NCBI RefSeq assembly: GCF_001908185.1
Contig: NZ_LGHM01000107.1
Coordinates: 1 to 45,956 of the forward strand
Reading direction: 5' to 3'
DNA length: 45,956 bases
Origin: Bradyrhizobium sp. AS23.2
GTDB lineage: Bacteria; Pseudomonadota; Alphaproteobacteria; Rhizobiales; Xanthobacteraceae
Position numbers and translations under genes: made by a program. Within the stretch, counting starts at the first letter, position 1. Each line of letters begins with the position of its first letter. This document shows, one piece after another, positions 23,738 through 31,844 of the stretch. The notes below the pieces were generated by a model. That model worked only from the letters and a program-made list of their open reading frames with translations. It did not search any database and was not told where the DNA came from.

Positions 23738-26023
23738 ATGCGTTTGGCGTTCTGGCGTGCCGGCAAGAACAAGGCGGTGGTCGAGCGGGCAGTTTCAAAG
23801 CCCAAGACTGAAGCCAGGGTGGCCGAAGCCAAGGCGACGGAGGCCGCGCCCAGGACTGAAGCAAAGCCCGCGCCCGCTGTTGCCAAGCCGGCGCCTGTCG
23901 AATCCGGCGACATCGATCTTCACGCGCTCGGCGCGGCACTGGCGCGCAAGCGCAGCTGGATCATCGTGCCGACGGTGCTGGCGCTGGTCGGGTTCGTCGC
24001 CGCCGTCAACCTGGTGACGCCGCGTTACAAGTCGGAATCCCGTATCCTCATCGATGGCCGTGAGAACGTGTTCCTGCGTCCGAACAGCGACCGCACCGAG
24101 GAGCGGCAGGCCCTCGACGCCGAGGCCGTCACCAGCCAAGTGCAGCTCGTGCTGTCGCGCGATCTCGCGCGCGAGATCATCAAGAAGAACAAGCTCGCGG
24201 AGCGGCCGGAATTCGATCCGGTGCTGAAAGGGATTTCGCCCTTGAAGTCGCTCGCGGCACTGATCGGCATCGGCCGCGATCCGTTCTCGATGACGCCGGA
24301 AGAGCGCGTGCTGGACGCCTATTACGAGCGTCTCCAGGCCTACGCCGTCGACAAGTCGCGCGTGATCGTGGTCGAATTCCAGTCCGCCGACCCCGATCTC
24401 GCCGCGCGCGTCGCCAATTCGATCGCCGACGGCTATCTCGTGCTGCAACAGAATGCGCGTCAGGAGCAGGCGCGCAATGCCAGCCAGTGGCTTGCCGGAG
24501 AGATCGAGAATTTGCGCAAGAAGGTCTCCGACGCCGAGGCCAGGGTCGAGGACTTCCGCTCCAAGTCGAGCCTGTTCGTCGGCACCAACAACACGACGCT
24601 GTCGAACCAGCAAATGGGCGAGGTGAATACCCAGCTCAACAATGCGCGTGCGTTGAAAGCCGATGCCGAGGCCAAGGCGCGATTGATCCGCGAGTTGCTC
24701 CAGAGCGGCAAGCCGATCGAGGCCTCCGAGGTTCTGAACTCGGAGCTGATGCGGCGGCTTTCCGAGCAGCGCGTGACGCTGCGGGCCCAGCTCGCCGAGC
24801 AATCCTCGACGCTGCTCGGCAACCATCCGCGCATCAAGGAGCTGAAGGCCCAGCTCGGCGATCTCGAAACCCAGATCCGCGACGAGGCGGGCAAGATTTC
24901 GCGCTCGCTGGAAAATGATGCCCGGATCGCCAGCGGCCGGGTCGACAGCCTGACCGTGAGCCTCGAGCAGCTCAAGAAGCAGGCGACGTCGACCAACGGT
25001 CAGGACGTCCAGCTCCGTGCCCTCGAGCGCGAGGCTAAGGCCCAGCGCGACCTGCTCGAGACCTATCTCGCCAAGTACCGCGAGGCCAATACCCGCGAGA
25101 GCATCGACGCAGCGCCGACGGATGGCCGCATCATCTCGCGTGCCATCGTCTCGAACACGCCGGCCTATCCGAAGAAGCTGCCGATCGTGCTGATCGCCAC
25201 GATCGCGACGCTGCTGCTCTCGTCCGGCGTCGTCGTCACCGGCGAGCTGCTGCGCCAGACCGCGCCGCGCGCGGTGGCTGTGCTCGCCCCGGCGCAAACG
25301 CAGGTGCCGGTTCGCCAAGAGCCCATTGTCGAGCCCGTGGTCGAGCCGATTGTCGATCCGGTCATGGCGCAGCCCGCGCCGCTGCAGCCGGAGATGACGG
25401 CCGATGCCGATGTCACCGAATTCGCCGAGATCGAACATCTGGCCGACAGCCTGCGTACCGCAGGTACGGCGGCGAAGAAGATTACGGTGCTTGGCACTGC
25501 GGCCGGCGATGCCATCACGCTGTCGATGCTGACGCTGGCCCGGCATCTGGCGCGCGATGCACGCGTAGTCGCGGTCGATCTCGCCGCGTCCTCGCTGACG
25601 ATTGCCGCCGTATCCGTCGATCCGATGGCGCCCGGCCTTGCCGAGCTGATGCAGGGCGAGGCGTCATTTGCGCAAGTCATCAACCGGGACAAGTTCTCGC
25701 AGTTGCATCTGGTCATGGCTGGCCGCCCCGGCTTCGACCGCAGCTTGCTGCAGTCGCCGCGGGTGGCGCTCGCGATCGACGCGATGCTCAGGGCCTACGA
25801 CCACGTGCTGCTCGACGCCGGCAGCGCGTCCGACCTTCCGGCGGAGTTGCTGACGGCGAATGCCCGCGCCGTCGTTGTGCCCGATGCATCGATGACGCCG
25901 GACGCGCGCACGCTGATGTGCGAGCAGCTCAAGGCTGTCGGCTTCAGCGAGGTGACGATGCTGAGCAAGCCGGTGCAACCGTCGGATGCGGTGGAAGCAG
26001 GCCCGCGCGTGGTGGCGGCGTAG
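23738..26023 (+). CDS. GumC/Wzz-type co-polymerase with degenerate kinase domain (761 aa)
   Basis: Polysaccharide co-polymerases set chain length at the inner membrane. An Ala/Lys/Pro-rich cytoplasmic start is followed by TM1 (WIIVPTVLALVGFVAAVNLV), the Wzz start TPRYKSESRILIDGR, long periplasmic coiled coils (about residues 220-460), and TM2 (LPIVLIATIATLLLSSGVVV). The cytoplasmic part then resembles a BY-tyrosine kinase, with VVAVDLA and the Walker-B-like HVLLDAG. Where the Walker A loop should be, the sequence reads VLGTAAGDAITLSM (I593 at the lysine position), and there is no tyrosine-rich tail, so ATP binding and kinase activity are unlikely. The ATG at 23738 has GGGAG close upstream; the upstream in-frame ATG at 23699 does not. 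Confidence 0.92.
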   Translation: MRLAFWRAGKNKAVVERAVSKPKTEARVAEAKATEAAPRTEAKPAPAVAKPAPVESGDIDLHALGAALARKRSWIIVPTVLALVGFVAAVNLVTPRYKSESRILIDGRENVFLRPNSDRTEERQALDAEAVTSQVQLVLSRDLAREIIKKNKLAERPEFDPVLKGISPLKSLAALIGIGRDPFSMTPEERVLDAYYERLQAYAVDKSRVIVVEFQSADPDLAARVANSIADGYLVLQQNARQEQARNASQWLAGEIENLRKKVSDAEARVEDFRSKSSLFVGTNNTTLSNQQMGEVNTQLNNARALKADAEAKARLIRELLQSGKPIEASEVLNSELMRRLSEQRVTLRAQLAEQSSTLLGNHPRIKELKAQLGDLETQIRDEAGKISRSLENDARIASGRVDSLTVSLEQLKKQATSTNGQDVQLRALEREAKAQRDLLETYLAKYREANTRESIDAAPTDGRIISRAIVSNTPAYPKKLPIVLIATIATLLLSSGVVVTGELLRQTAPRAVAVLAPAQTQVPVRQEPIVEPVVEPIVDPVMAQPAPLQPEMTADADVTEFAEIEHLADSLRTAGTAAKKITVLGTAAGDAITLSMLTLARHLARDARVVAVDLAASSLTIAAVSVDPMAPGLAELMQGEASFAQVINRDKFSQLHLVMAGRPGFDRSLLQSPRVALAIDAMLRAYDHVLLDAGSASDLPAELLTANARAVVVPDASMTPDARTLMCEQLKAVGFSEVTMLSKPVQPSDAVEAGPRVVAA

Positions 26024-26033
26024 GCCTCTTTTT

Positions 26034-26097
26034 TACCCTCTCCCAGAGGGGGCTGCCCACAGGGGGGAGATGGGAAGGGGGCCGCACGCGGTGAGAG
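26034..26097. repeat. Degraded intergenic repeat (CCCTCTCCC type)
   Basis: ACCCTCTCCCAGAGGGGGCT followed by GGGGGGAGATGGGAAGGGGG looks like a worn copy of the CCCTCTCCC...GGGAGAGGG palindrome often found between bacterial genes. It lies between two convergent genes and could act as a transcript 3' structure. Confidence 0.45.
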
Positions 26098-26116
26098 ATT
26101 GAGCGTCTTCGGCTGT

Positions 26117-27298
26117 CTACCCGAACGCCTGCCGCAGCTTTCGCGCCAGGTCGAACAGCATCTGGTTCTGCTTCACCAGTCGCTTGCCGCGGTTCAGGGA
26201 GGACATTGCCATCGCTGCGAGCTTTCCGCGCGAGGTCAGAGGGACGAAGCTGTCAAAAACGTCTTCGTCGTCCTTGCAGAACATCCGCTTGTAGTCGTCC
26301 GAGCCGATACCGAGGTCGAGCCCGCGATAGCCGCGCTCGGCGTAACGGTCGATGATGTAGCGCATCAGGATCAGGCCGGGACTGTAGCGGGCATGTTCGG
26401 ACATCGTGTAGGTGTTGAACATCATCGAGACGCGCAGGCTGTCGGCGACGCCCGCGAAGATCGCGATCACCTCGTCGTCGCATTCGAGGGCGTGGATGTC
26501 GATGACGCGGCCCTCGCCGCGCGGCGACAGGCAGGCGCTGCGGATGAACTGTTCGACGCCCGGCTCGACGAAGACATTCGGCAGTTTCTGTTCCGCCATC
26601 CGCGCCGGCTTGACGCGGAAGAACCAGTCGAGCAGGCGGGTGACGTCGGCGTCCGTGGTGGCAAGATGATAGCGATAGCCGGCGAGCGCCTGGAGCTTCT
26701 TCTCCTTGCTCTTCAGGCGGCGCCGGAAGGAATTGCTGATCCGCGACGCGGGCGGGCCGCCCGGCTCCATCACCAGCACCGGGCAGCCGTTGATCGCGCC
26801 CTGCCGCGGCAGCAGCGCAAACGGGTTCTGCTGGTCGTGCCAGCGCAGCGGCTGCTGCGTCAGCGAGAGCACGTCGACATGCCTGCGCAGCGGCGCAAGC
26901 AGCGCGTCGAGATCAGCGGCAGCGGTCTGCGCGGCGAACTCGGCGTTCCACAGGCCCATGTTGAAGGTCGTATGCTTGCCGCCCATGAAGCAGGCCGTAC
27001 GTACGCCGTGGTTTTGGCGCAGCGAGAGCGGCAGCAGCAGGAGCGGCCTGTGCTCGGCATCGCGGGCAATGACGATGAAAGGCCAGGCGCCTTCGCGAGC
27101 CCCGACCAGCCGCTGCCAGGGGCTGAGCAGGTCGAAGCGCTGGTAGGGCGTGAAGAGGTGACCGCTTTCCTCGAAGGCGCGCCATACCGGCTCCACCGTG
27201 CCGAGATCGGTAACGACATCGACATGCGCGATACGGCTCGCTTTCGACCGCGCTGGGGCTTCTGCCGTCCGGCTTTGCATCGCCGCAGCCATGGTCAT
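26117..27298 (-). CDS. BcsL/CelD-type GNAT acyltransferase (393 aa)
   Basis: Acetyltransferase of the cellulose-biosynthesis CelD/BcsL group, thought to acylate polysaccharides. The C-terminal GNAT-like domain shows VIDIHALECDDEVIAIFAG, SMMFNTYTMSEHARYSPG, LILMRYIIDRYAERGYRGLD and LGIGSDDYKRMFC, matching the family. The N-terminal half contains VWRAFEESGHLFTPYQRFDL. It is divergent from the deacetylase homologue with only 63 bp between the starts, which suggests joint regulation and a shared role in modifying the polymer (inference). Confidence 0.85.
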   Translation of the reverse strand: MTMAAAMQSRTAEAPARSKASRIAHVDVVTDLGTVEPVWRAFEESGHLFTPYQRFDLLSPWQRLVGAREGAWPFIVIARDAEHRPLLLLPLSLRQNHGVRTACFMGGKHTTFNMGLWNAEFAAQTAAADLDALLAPLRRHVDVLSLTQQPLRWHDQQNPFALLPRQGAINGCPVLVMEPGGPPASRISNSFRRRLKSKEKKLQALAGYRYHLATTDADVTRLLDWFFRVKPARMAEQKLPNVFVEPGVEQFIRSACLSPRGEGRVIDIHALECDDEVIAIFAGVADSLRVSMMFNTYTMSEHARYSPGLILMRYIIDRYAERGYRGLDLGIGSDDYKRMFCKDDEDVFDSFVPLTSRGKLAAMAMSSLNRGKRLVKQNQMLFDLARKLRQAFG

Positions 27299-27361
27299 TC
27301 GCGAAACCTGTCGAGAATCAAAATATACGCAATTCGGCCTGTGGCCGACCTTTGCAAAGAA

Positions 27362-28468
27362 ATGTCAACAAAGGGTAATGACAATAGGACGGTGCAGGCC
27401 GCCGGCGAACGCGAAGGTGGGATCTTGGCATCCGACGACAGAAGGCTGAAGCGGCTGCGCCTTGAACTGGCCTGGTTCACTGGCCAGCCGCTGTTACGCA
27501 GCCGCGGTGCTGGCGCCATCCTGCGCTTCGAGCATGTGCGGCCTCGGCGGCGCGGCGCTTTCCAGCCGCTGCGCGAGAACGAGATCACGCCGCAATTCCT
27601 CGACCGTGCCATCCGCGCGCTGAAGCGGTGGAACTATGACTTTCTCGGCATGGACGATGTTTGCCGGCGCGCGGTGACACTGCCGGAGAAGCGGCGCTTC
27701 GTCGCGCTCACCTTCGACGGCGCCAGCAAGGACTTCATCAGCTTCGCCTATCCAGTGCTGGCGGGCCATTCCGTTCCTTTCACCATTTACGTTCCTACCG
27801 CCTTTCCCGATGGCGTGGGCGAAGCCTGGTGGCTCGGGCTCGAGCAGGTGATTGCACGCGGGAGCCGCATCAGTCTGATGATGGGCGAGACGGAGCAGCG
27901 CTTCACCGTCACAGGCAACGCCGAGAAGCGGGCGCTGTTCTCATTGCTCGACAGCTGGCTGCGTTCGCTTCCGCCGGTGGATTTGTCGGCTGCCATCGCC
28001 GATCTCTGCACGCGCTACCGGATCGATCTCGCCGCGCTTTCGCGCGAGGCATCGATGGATTGGGAGGATCTGGCCAAGCTGGCTGCCGATCCGCTGGTGA
28101 CGATCGGCAGCGCGACCGTGAACTATCCCGTTCTCGCCAACATGAAGGACGCCGCCGCGCTGCGCGAGATGACGATGGGCAAGGCGGTCGCGGAGGCGGC
28201 ATTCCACCGCGATATCAGGCATCTCGCCTTTCCGTTCGGCGATCGCGCCTCGTTCCGGCGCAGCCACGTCGTGATGGCGGAGGAGGCGGGCTTTGCCAGC
28301 GCGGTGTCGACGATCCCGGGCATCGTCGATGCGGAGGGGCGCACCAATTTGCGCGTGCTGCCGCGAATTTCCTGGGACGGCCGAGTACGCTCGCTGCGCA
28401 TGTTGCGCGTGCTGGTGTCGGGTGTTGCCTTTGCGCCGGTGAAGCCGACGGGCAGCGTCACGAACTAG
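27362..28468 (+). CDS. Polysaccharide-deacetylase homologue without metal ligands (368 aa)
   Basis: NodB/CE4-fold protein recognisable along its length: KRWNYDFLGMDDVCRRA, RRFVALTFDGASKDF, PFTIYVPTAFPDG, LVTIGSATVNYPVLANM, IRHLAFPFGDRASF and LRVLPRISWDG. In active relatives the first motif is TFDDG and the second is GxHTxNH. Here the metal aspartate is glycine (G120) and both histidines are replaced (A251 and Y255), so none of the three metal ligands remains. Deacetylase activity by the usual mechanism is therefore very unlikely, and a binding or scaffold role is more plausible. The start at 27362 has a weak AAAGAA; GTG at 27392 with AGGA is an alternative. Confidence 0.85.
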   Translation: MSTKGNDNRTVQAAGEREGGILASDDRRLKRLRLELAWFTGQPLLRSRGAGAILRFEHVRPRRRGAFQPLRENEITPQFLDRAIRALKRWNYDFLGMDDVCRRAVTLPEKRRFVALTFDGASKDFISFAYPVLAGHSVPFTIYVPTAFPDGVGEAWWLGLEQVIARGSRISLMMGETEQRFTVTGNAEKRALFSLLDSWLRSLPPVDLSAAIADLCTRYRIDLAALSREASMDWEDLAKLAADPLVTIGSATVNYPVLANMKDAAALREMTMGKAVAEAAFHRDIRHLAFPFGDRASFRRSHVVMAEEAGFASAVSTIPGIVDAEGRTNLRVLPRISWDGRVRSLRMLRVLVSGVAFAPVKPTGSVTN

Positions 28469-28679
28469 ATTTGGCCCGATCCGGCCGCTGCATCCAGCTC
28501 ACGATCGGCATCGCCGGCAGCACCCAGCCCATGCCAACCACCACGTAGTAGATCGCCTGCCACCAGCCGGACTCGGCGATCCACGGCATCTGTGCCAGCG
28601 CCATGCCGAGCAGGGCCCAGACAGTGGCTAGCACCAGGAGCAGGATGGCGCCGAGGAACTTGCGGGTGCGGATCGTCAT
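28458..28679 (-). CDS. DUF2842 small membrane protein (73 aa)
   Basis: Two transmembrane helices, FLGAILLLVLATVWALLGM and IYYVVVGMGWVLPAMPIV, with the short WIAESGWWQ loop and the PIVSWMQRPD end, match the DUF2842 family of alphaproteobacteria. The function is unknown. Its 3' end overlaps the convergent deacetylase-like gene by 11 bp. It is divergent from ctaA with about 124 bp between the starts. Confidence 0.85.
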   Translation of the reverse strand: MTIRTRKFLGAILLLVLATVWALLGMALAQMPWIAESGWWQAIYYVVVGMGWVLPAMPIVSWMQRPDRAKSSS

Positions 28680-28803
28680 GGCGGAATGTCGCGGTCTCTT
28701 GCGTAACTTGCGCTGCGGGAGCGGGGGACTATAAGGGGCACGCAGTCCGGTTCAAGCCTCATTGGTTCAACTCTCCTAGGACAAGGCCTGGTTTCGCCCT
28801 GAA

Positions 28804-29886
28804 ATGACGACGATTTCCGCCCCGTCCGAGCCGTACCGCGCCGTGCGCTGGTGGCTGATCTCCGTGGCCGCGCTGATCGCGCTGATGGTGCTGGTCGGCG
28901 GCGCCACACGGCTGACGGAATCCGGTCTCTCGATCGTCGAATGGAAGCCGGTCGCGGGCAGCGTTCCGCCGCTTTCGGAGGCGCAGTGGACCGACGCGTT
29001 CGAGGCCTACAAGAGGATCCCGCAATATCGCGAGCTCAACGCCGGAATGAGCTTGTCCGAGTTCAAGGAGATCTTCTGGTGGGAATGGAGCCACCGGCTG
29101 CTCGGCCGTTTCATCGGCGTCGCCTATCTTCTGCCGTTCCTGTTCTTCCTGTGGCGCGGCGGCCTGTCCGGTGAGTTGAAGCGCAGGCTGTGGTTGCTGT
29201 TTGCACTCGGCGCGCTCCAGGGTGCGGTCGGCTGGTGGATGGTCGCTTCGGGCCTCTCGGAGCGGGTCGAGGTCTCGCAATATCGGCTGGCGACGCATCT
29301 GATACTCGCGCTGCTGATCTTCGCCGGCATCGTCTGGACGGTGCGACGGCTCGCCGAGCGGGCGCAGATCGCTGCATCTGCGCGGCTGCGCTTCACGAGC
29401 GCGCTGCTCCTCGTCGTGACTTTCGTGCAGATCTATTTCGGTGCCTTGGTCGCGGGCCTGCGCGCCGGGCGCGCCTACAACACCTGGCCGCAGATCGACG
29501 GCGCGTTCATTCCGTCTGCGGATCGGCTGTGGTTCGAGACGCCGTGGTGGCGCAATATGTTCGACAACGTGCTGACGGTGCAGTTCGAGCACCGGATGAC
29601 GGCCTATGCGCTGTTCGTGCTGGCGGCGCTGCACGCGTTCGACGCGGTGCGCTCTCGCGCGGGCGCTGCGGTGGGCGGCGCGCTGTGGCTGCTTGCGGCG
29701 GTGAGCCTGCAGGCAGTGCTCGGCATCCTGACGCTGCTCAACCAGGTGCCGATCGGGCTCGCGCTCGCGCACCAGGCCGTCGCGATCGCGGTGCTCACGC
29801 TCGCGGTGATGCAGGTGGAGCGTCTGTCCTCGCGGCAATCTGCGGAGGCGCAGCCGCGCGCGGTTCCGCTTGGTCTGGCTGGTTGA
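28804..29886 (+). CDS. ctaA: Heme A synthase CtaA/Cox15 (360 aa)
   Basis: Converts heme O to heme A for aa3-type cytochrome oxidase in the inner membrane. Eight transmembrane segments are visible, and the four conserved histidines are present in WSHRLLGRF, LATHLILA, FEHRMTAYA and LAHQAVAIA. GGATRLTESGLSIVEWKPV at the first periplasmic loop and AYNTWPQIDGAFIP are family signatures. Length fits alphaproteobacterial Cox15-type proteins. No good ribosome-binding site precedes the ATG at 28804, but the protein begins where the family does. It has no cytochrome oxidase genes beside it in this window. Confidence 0.95.
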   Translation: MTTISAPSEPYRAVRWWLISVAALIALMVLVGGATRLTESGLSIVEWKPVAGSVPPLSEAQWTDAFEAYKRIPQYRELNAGMSLSEFKEIFWWEWSHRLLGRFIGVAYLLPFLFFLWRGGLSGELKRRLWLLFALGALQGAVGWWMVASGLSERVEVSQYRLATHLILALLIFAGIVWTVRRLAERAQIAASARLRFTSALLLVVTFVQIYFGALVAGLRAGRAYNTWPQIDGAFIPSADRLWFETPWWRNMFDNVLTVQFEHRMTAYALFVLAALHAFDAVRSRAGAAVGGALWLLAAVSLQAVLGILTLLNQVPIGLALAHQAVAIAVLTLAVMQVERLSSRQSAEAQPRAVPLGLAG

Positions 29887-29893
29887 TCGCTGA

Positions 29894-30234
29894 TCAGCAG
29901 TAGCCGTAAACGCCGCAGCGTAGGGCAGTCGCCAGAAATAATCGACCTGCGGTCCGCCATAGTAGGCGCCCTGATAGTCGTAATCCCAGGGGCGCCCGTA
30001 ATAGCCCGGCAGCATGTTGGAGCCGGGCAGGAGCGGCGTCCCCGGCAGGTTGCGGACGTAGCTGCCGACGCCGTAGGCCGGCGAGATCAGCGCATCCGGA
30101 TCGGTCTCGACATAAACTCGCCGCTCCGGCGGTGGAACGGCAACCCACCGCTTCGGTGTCGCCGGCAAGTCGGCCGCCATGGCGCCGGAGATGGTCAGCG
30201 TCGCGGCAAGGGCAGGCATCATCCAGCGCAGCAT
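29894..30234 (-). pseudogene. Frameshifted small secreted protein with AAD-type signal peptide
   Basis: The gene starts with a clear signal peptide (MLRWMMPALAATLTISGAMA before ADLP) and continues through VYVETDPDALISPAYGVGSY, a proline- and tyrosine-rich stretch and QVDYFWRLPYA. One base is missing near 29919. Restoring it gives CGVYGYC and a stop at 29894, which looks like the natural end of about 113 residues and would leave the gene convergent with ctaA at a 7-bp gap. As sequenced, the frame runs on antisense through ctaA to 28759 without a stop. Function unknown; the mature part resembles other small YGG-rich envelope proteins of Bradyrhizobium. Confidence 0.6.
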
Positions 30235-30382
30235 CGTCGGCTCCGAATCAAAGGGCGATCCAGTGACGATGTATGCGGCAGATACGGTTAATGACTGTTA
30301 ACTGGAGCAACCAACGTAGCTGACGTCGTTCCGGGGTGATCCGGCAGGACCGAACCCGGAATCCAGAGGTTACGGCGTCGAG

Positions 30383-30415
30383 ATTCCGGGGTCGCGCGTC
30401 CGCGCGCCCCGGAAT
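30383..30415. repeat. Palindromic repeat, family C (ATTCCGGGG arms)
   Basis: ATTCCGGGG (30383-30391) and CCCCGGAAT (30407-30415) surround a GC-rich inner hairpin (CGCGCGTCCGCGCG). It lies 11 bp beyond the O-acetylhomoserine sulfhydrylase stop and could serve as a 3' structure for that minus-strand transcript, but no T-run follows. Confidence 0.6.
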
Positions 30416-30426
30416 GGCCGGAACAA

Positions 30427-31707
30427 TTACGCGCCCAGCGCCTGTTCCAGATCGGCAATCAGGTCTTCCTTGTCCTCGATGCCGATCGAGAGCCGGACCA
30501 CGTCGGGGCCGGCGCCGGACTTGATCTTGGCGGCGTCGTCGAGCTGGCTGTGCGTGGTCGAGGCCGGGTGGATCACGAGCGAGCGGGTGTCGCCGACATT
30601 CGCCAGATGCGAGAACAGCTGCAATTTCGACACCAGGCTGACACCGGCGTCATAGCCGCCTTTGAGGCTGAAGGTGAACACGGCGCCCGCGCCCTTCGGT
30701 GCGTATTTGCGTGCGAGCTGGTTGTACTTGTCGTTCGCAAGGCCCGCATAGCTGACCGAAGCCACCGCCGGATGACCGGCGAGGAATTCGGCGATCGCCT
30801 TCGCATTGTCGCAGTGCTTCTGCATGCGCAGCGGCAGCGTCTCAATACCGGTCAGGATCATGAAGGCGTTGAAGGGCGACAGCGCCGGCCCGAGGTCGCG
30901 CAGGCCAAGCACGCGGCAGGCGATCGCGAAGGCGAAATTGCCAAACGTCTCCTGCAGGCGGATGCCGTGATATTCGGGCCGCGGCTCCGACAGCATCGGA
31001 TATTTGCCGCCCGTCGACCAGTCAAACGTCCCGGCATCGACGATGATACCGCCGAGAGAGTTGCCGTGGCCGCCGAGGAACTTCGTCAACGAGTGCACCA
31101 CGATGTCGGCGCCGTGGTCGATCGGGCGGATCAGATAGGGCGAGGCCAGCGTGTTGTCGACGATCAGCGGCACGCCTGCCTTGCGCGCCACGGTCGAGAT
31201 CGCCTCGATGTCGGTGATGCTGCCGGCGGGATTGGCGATGGACTCGATGAAGATCGCTTTCGTGCGCGGCGTCACCGCGCGCTCGAAGCTTGCGATGTCA
31301 TCGGGGTCGGCCCACACCACGTTCCAGCCAAAGCTCTTGAAGGCGTGCGTGAACTGATTGATCGAGCCGCCATAAAGCTTTCGCGCCGCGATGAACTCAT
31401 CGCCGGGCTGGAGCAGCTGCTGCAACACCACGACCTGCGCGGCATGGCCGGAGGCCACCGCAAGCGCGGCCGTGCCGCCCTCGAGCGCGGCGACGCGCTC
31501 TTCCAGCACTGCGTTGGTCGGATTGCCGATGCGAGTATAGATGTTGCCGAATGCCTGCAGGCCGAACAGCGAGGCGGCGTGATCGGCATCGTTGAAGACG
31601 AAAGAAGTCGTTTGATAAATCGGAGTCGCGCGCGCACCGGTGGTGGGGTCGGGCTGTGCACCGGCATGCACGGCGAGGGTTGAAAATCCCGGAAGGCGAT
31701 CGCTCAT
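30427..31707 (-). CDS. metY: O-acetylhomoserine sulfhydrylase (PLP enzyme, 426 aa)
   Basis: Cys/Met-metabolism PLP family, making homocysteine from O-acetylhomoserine and sulfide in the cytoplasm. Signatures are STLAVHAGAQPDPTTGARAT, YTRIGNPTNAVLEERVAALE, ASGHAAQVV, VDNTLASPYL and the PLP-lysine site HSLTKFLGGHGNSLGG. The length and VFTFSLKGGYDAG, HPASTTHSQ near the C-terminus fit MetY rather than cystathionine enzymes. The ATG at 31707 has AGGA upstream; an in-frame ATG at 31773 precedes sequence that is not family-like. The CoA-binding gene upstream on the same strand is 137 bp away. Confidence 0.93.
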   Translation of the reverse strand: MSDRLPGFSTLAVHAGAQPDPTTGARATPIYQTTSFVFNDADHAASLFGLQAFGNIYTRIGNPTNAVLEERVAALEGGTAALAVASGHAAQVVVLQQLLQPGDEFIAARKLYGGSINQFTHAFKSFGWNVVWADPDDIASFERAVTPRTKAIFIESIANPAGSITDIEAISTVARKAGVPLIVDNTLASPYLIRPIDHGADIVVHSLTKFLGGHGNSLGGIIVDAGTFDWSTGGKYPMLSEPRPEYHGIRLQETFGNFAFAIACRVLGLRDLGPALSPFNAFMILTGIETLPLRMQKHCDNAKAIAEFLAGHPAVASVSYAGLANDKYNQLARKYAPKGAGAVFTFSLKGGYDAGVSLVSKLQLFSHLANVGDTRSLVIHPASTTHSQLDDAAKIKSGAGPDVVRLSIGIEDKEDLIADLEQALGA

Positions 31708-31818
31708 TGAGACGTCCTGTTCTTGTGGTCTGAAATCGCGCGGCATGCTGATGGGCACCGCCGCTGTCGTCAAGCCGCAGCTTCACATCGGAATGATCTT
31801 GCTACGCATTGTCGCGTT

Positions 31819-31838
31819 CGCGAAACGAATCCTTCGCG
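31819..31838. promoter_or_regulatory. Short inverted repeat between the CoA-binding gene and metY
   Basis: CGCGAA-ACGAATCC-TTCGCG is a 6-bp inverted repeat with an 8-nt loop, just after the CoA-binding gene's stop codon on the minus strand. It could be an operator or an attenuating hairpin before metY. I looked for a SAM-II riboswitch here, which occurs before such genes in alphaproteobacteria, and did not find its conserved layout. Confidence 0.3.
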
Positions 31839-31844
31839 ATTGTG

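Noticed and set aside
23795..25546. 583-aa minus-strand open frame opposite the co-polymerase
   Set aside because: Composition is typical of antisense (R, G, L, H-rich), with no domain.
31708..31844. SAM-II riboswitch before metY
   Set aside because: A GATTTCAGACC stretch looked promising, but the conserved pseudoknot parts (including a GCTAAA-like end) are absent and the distance to the start is too short.
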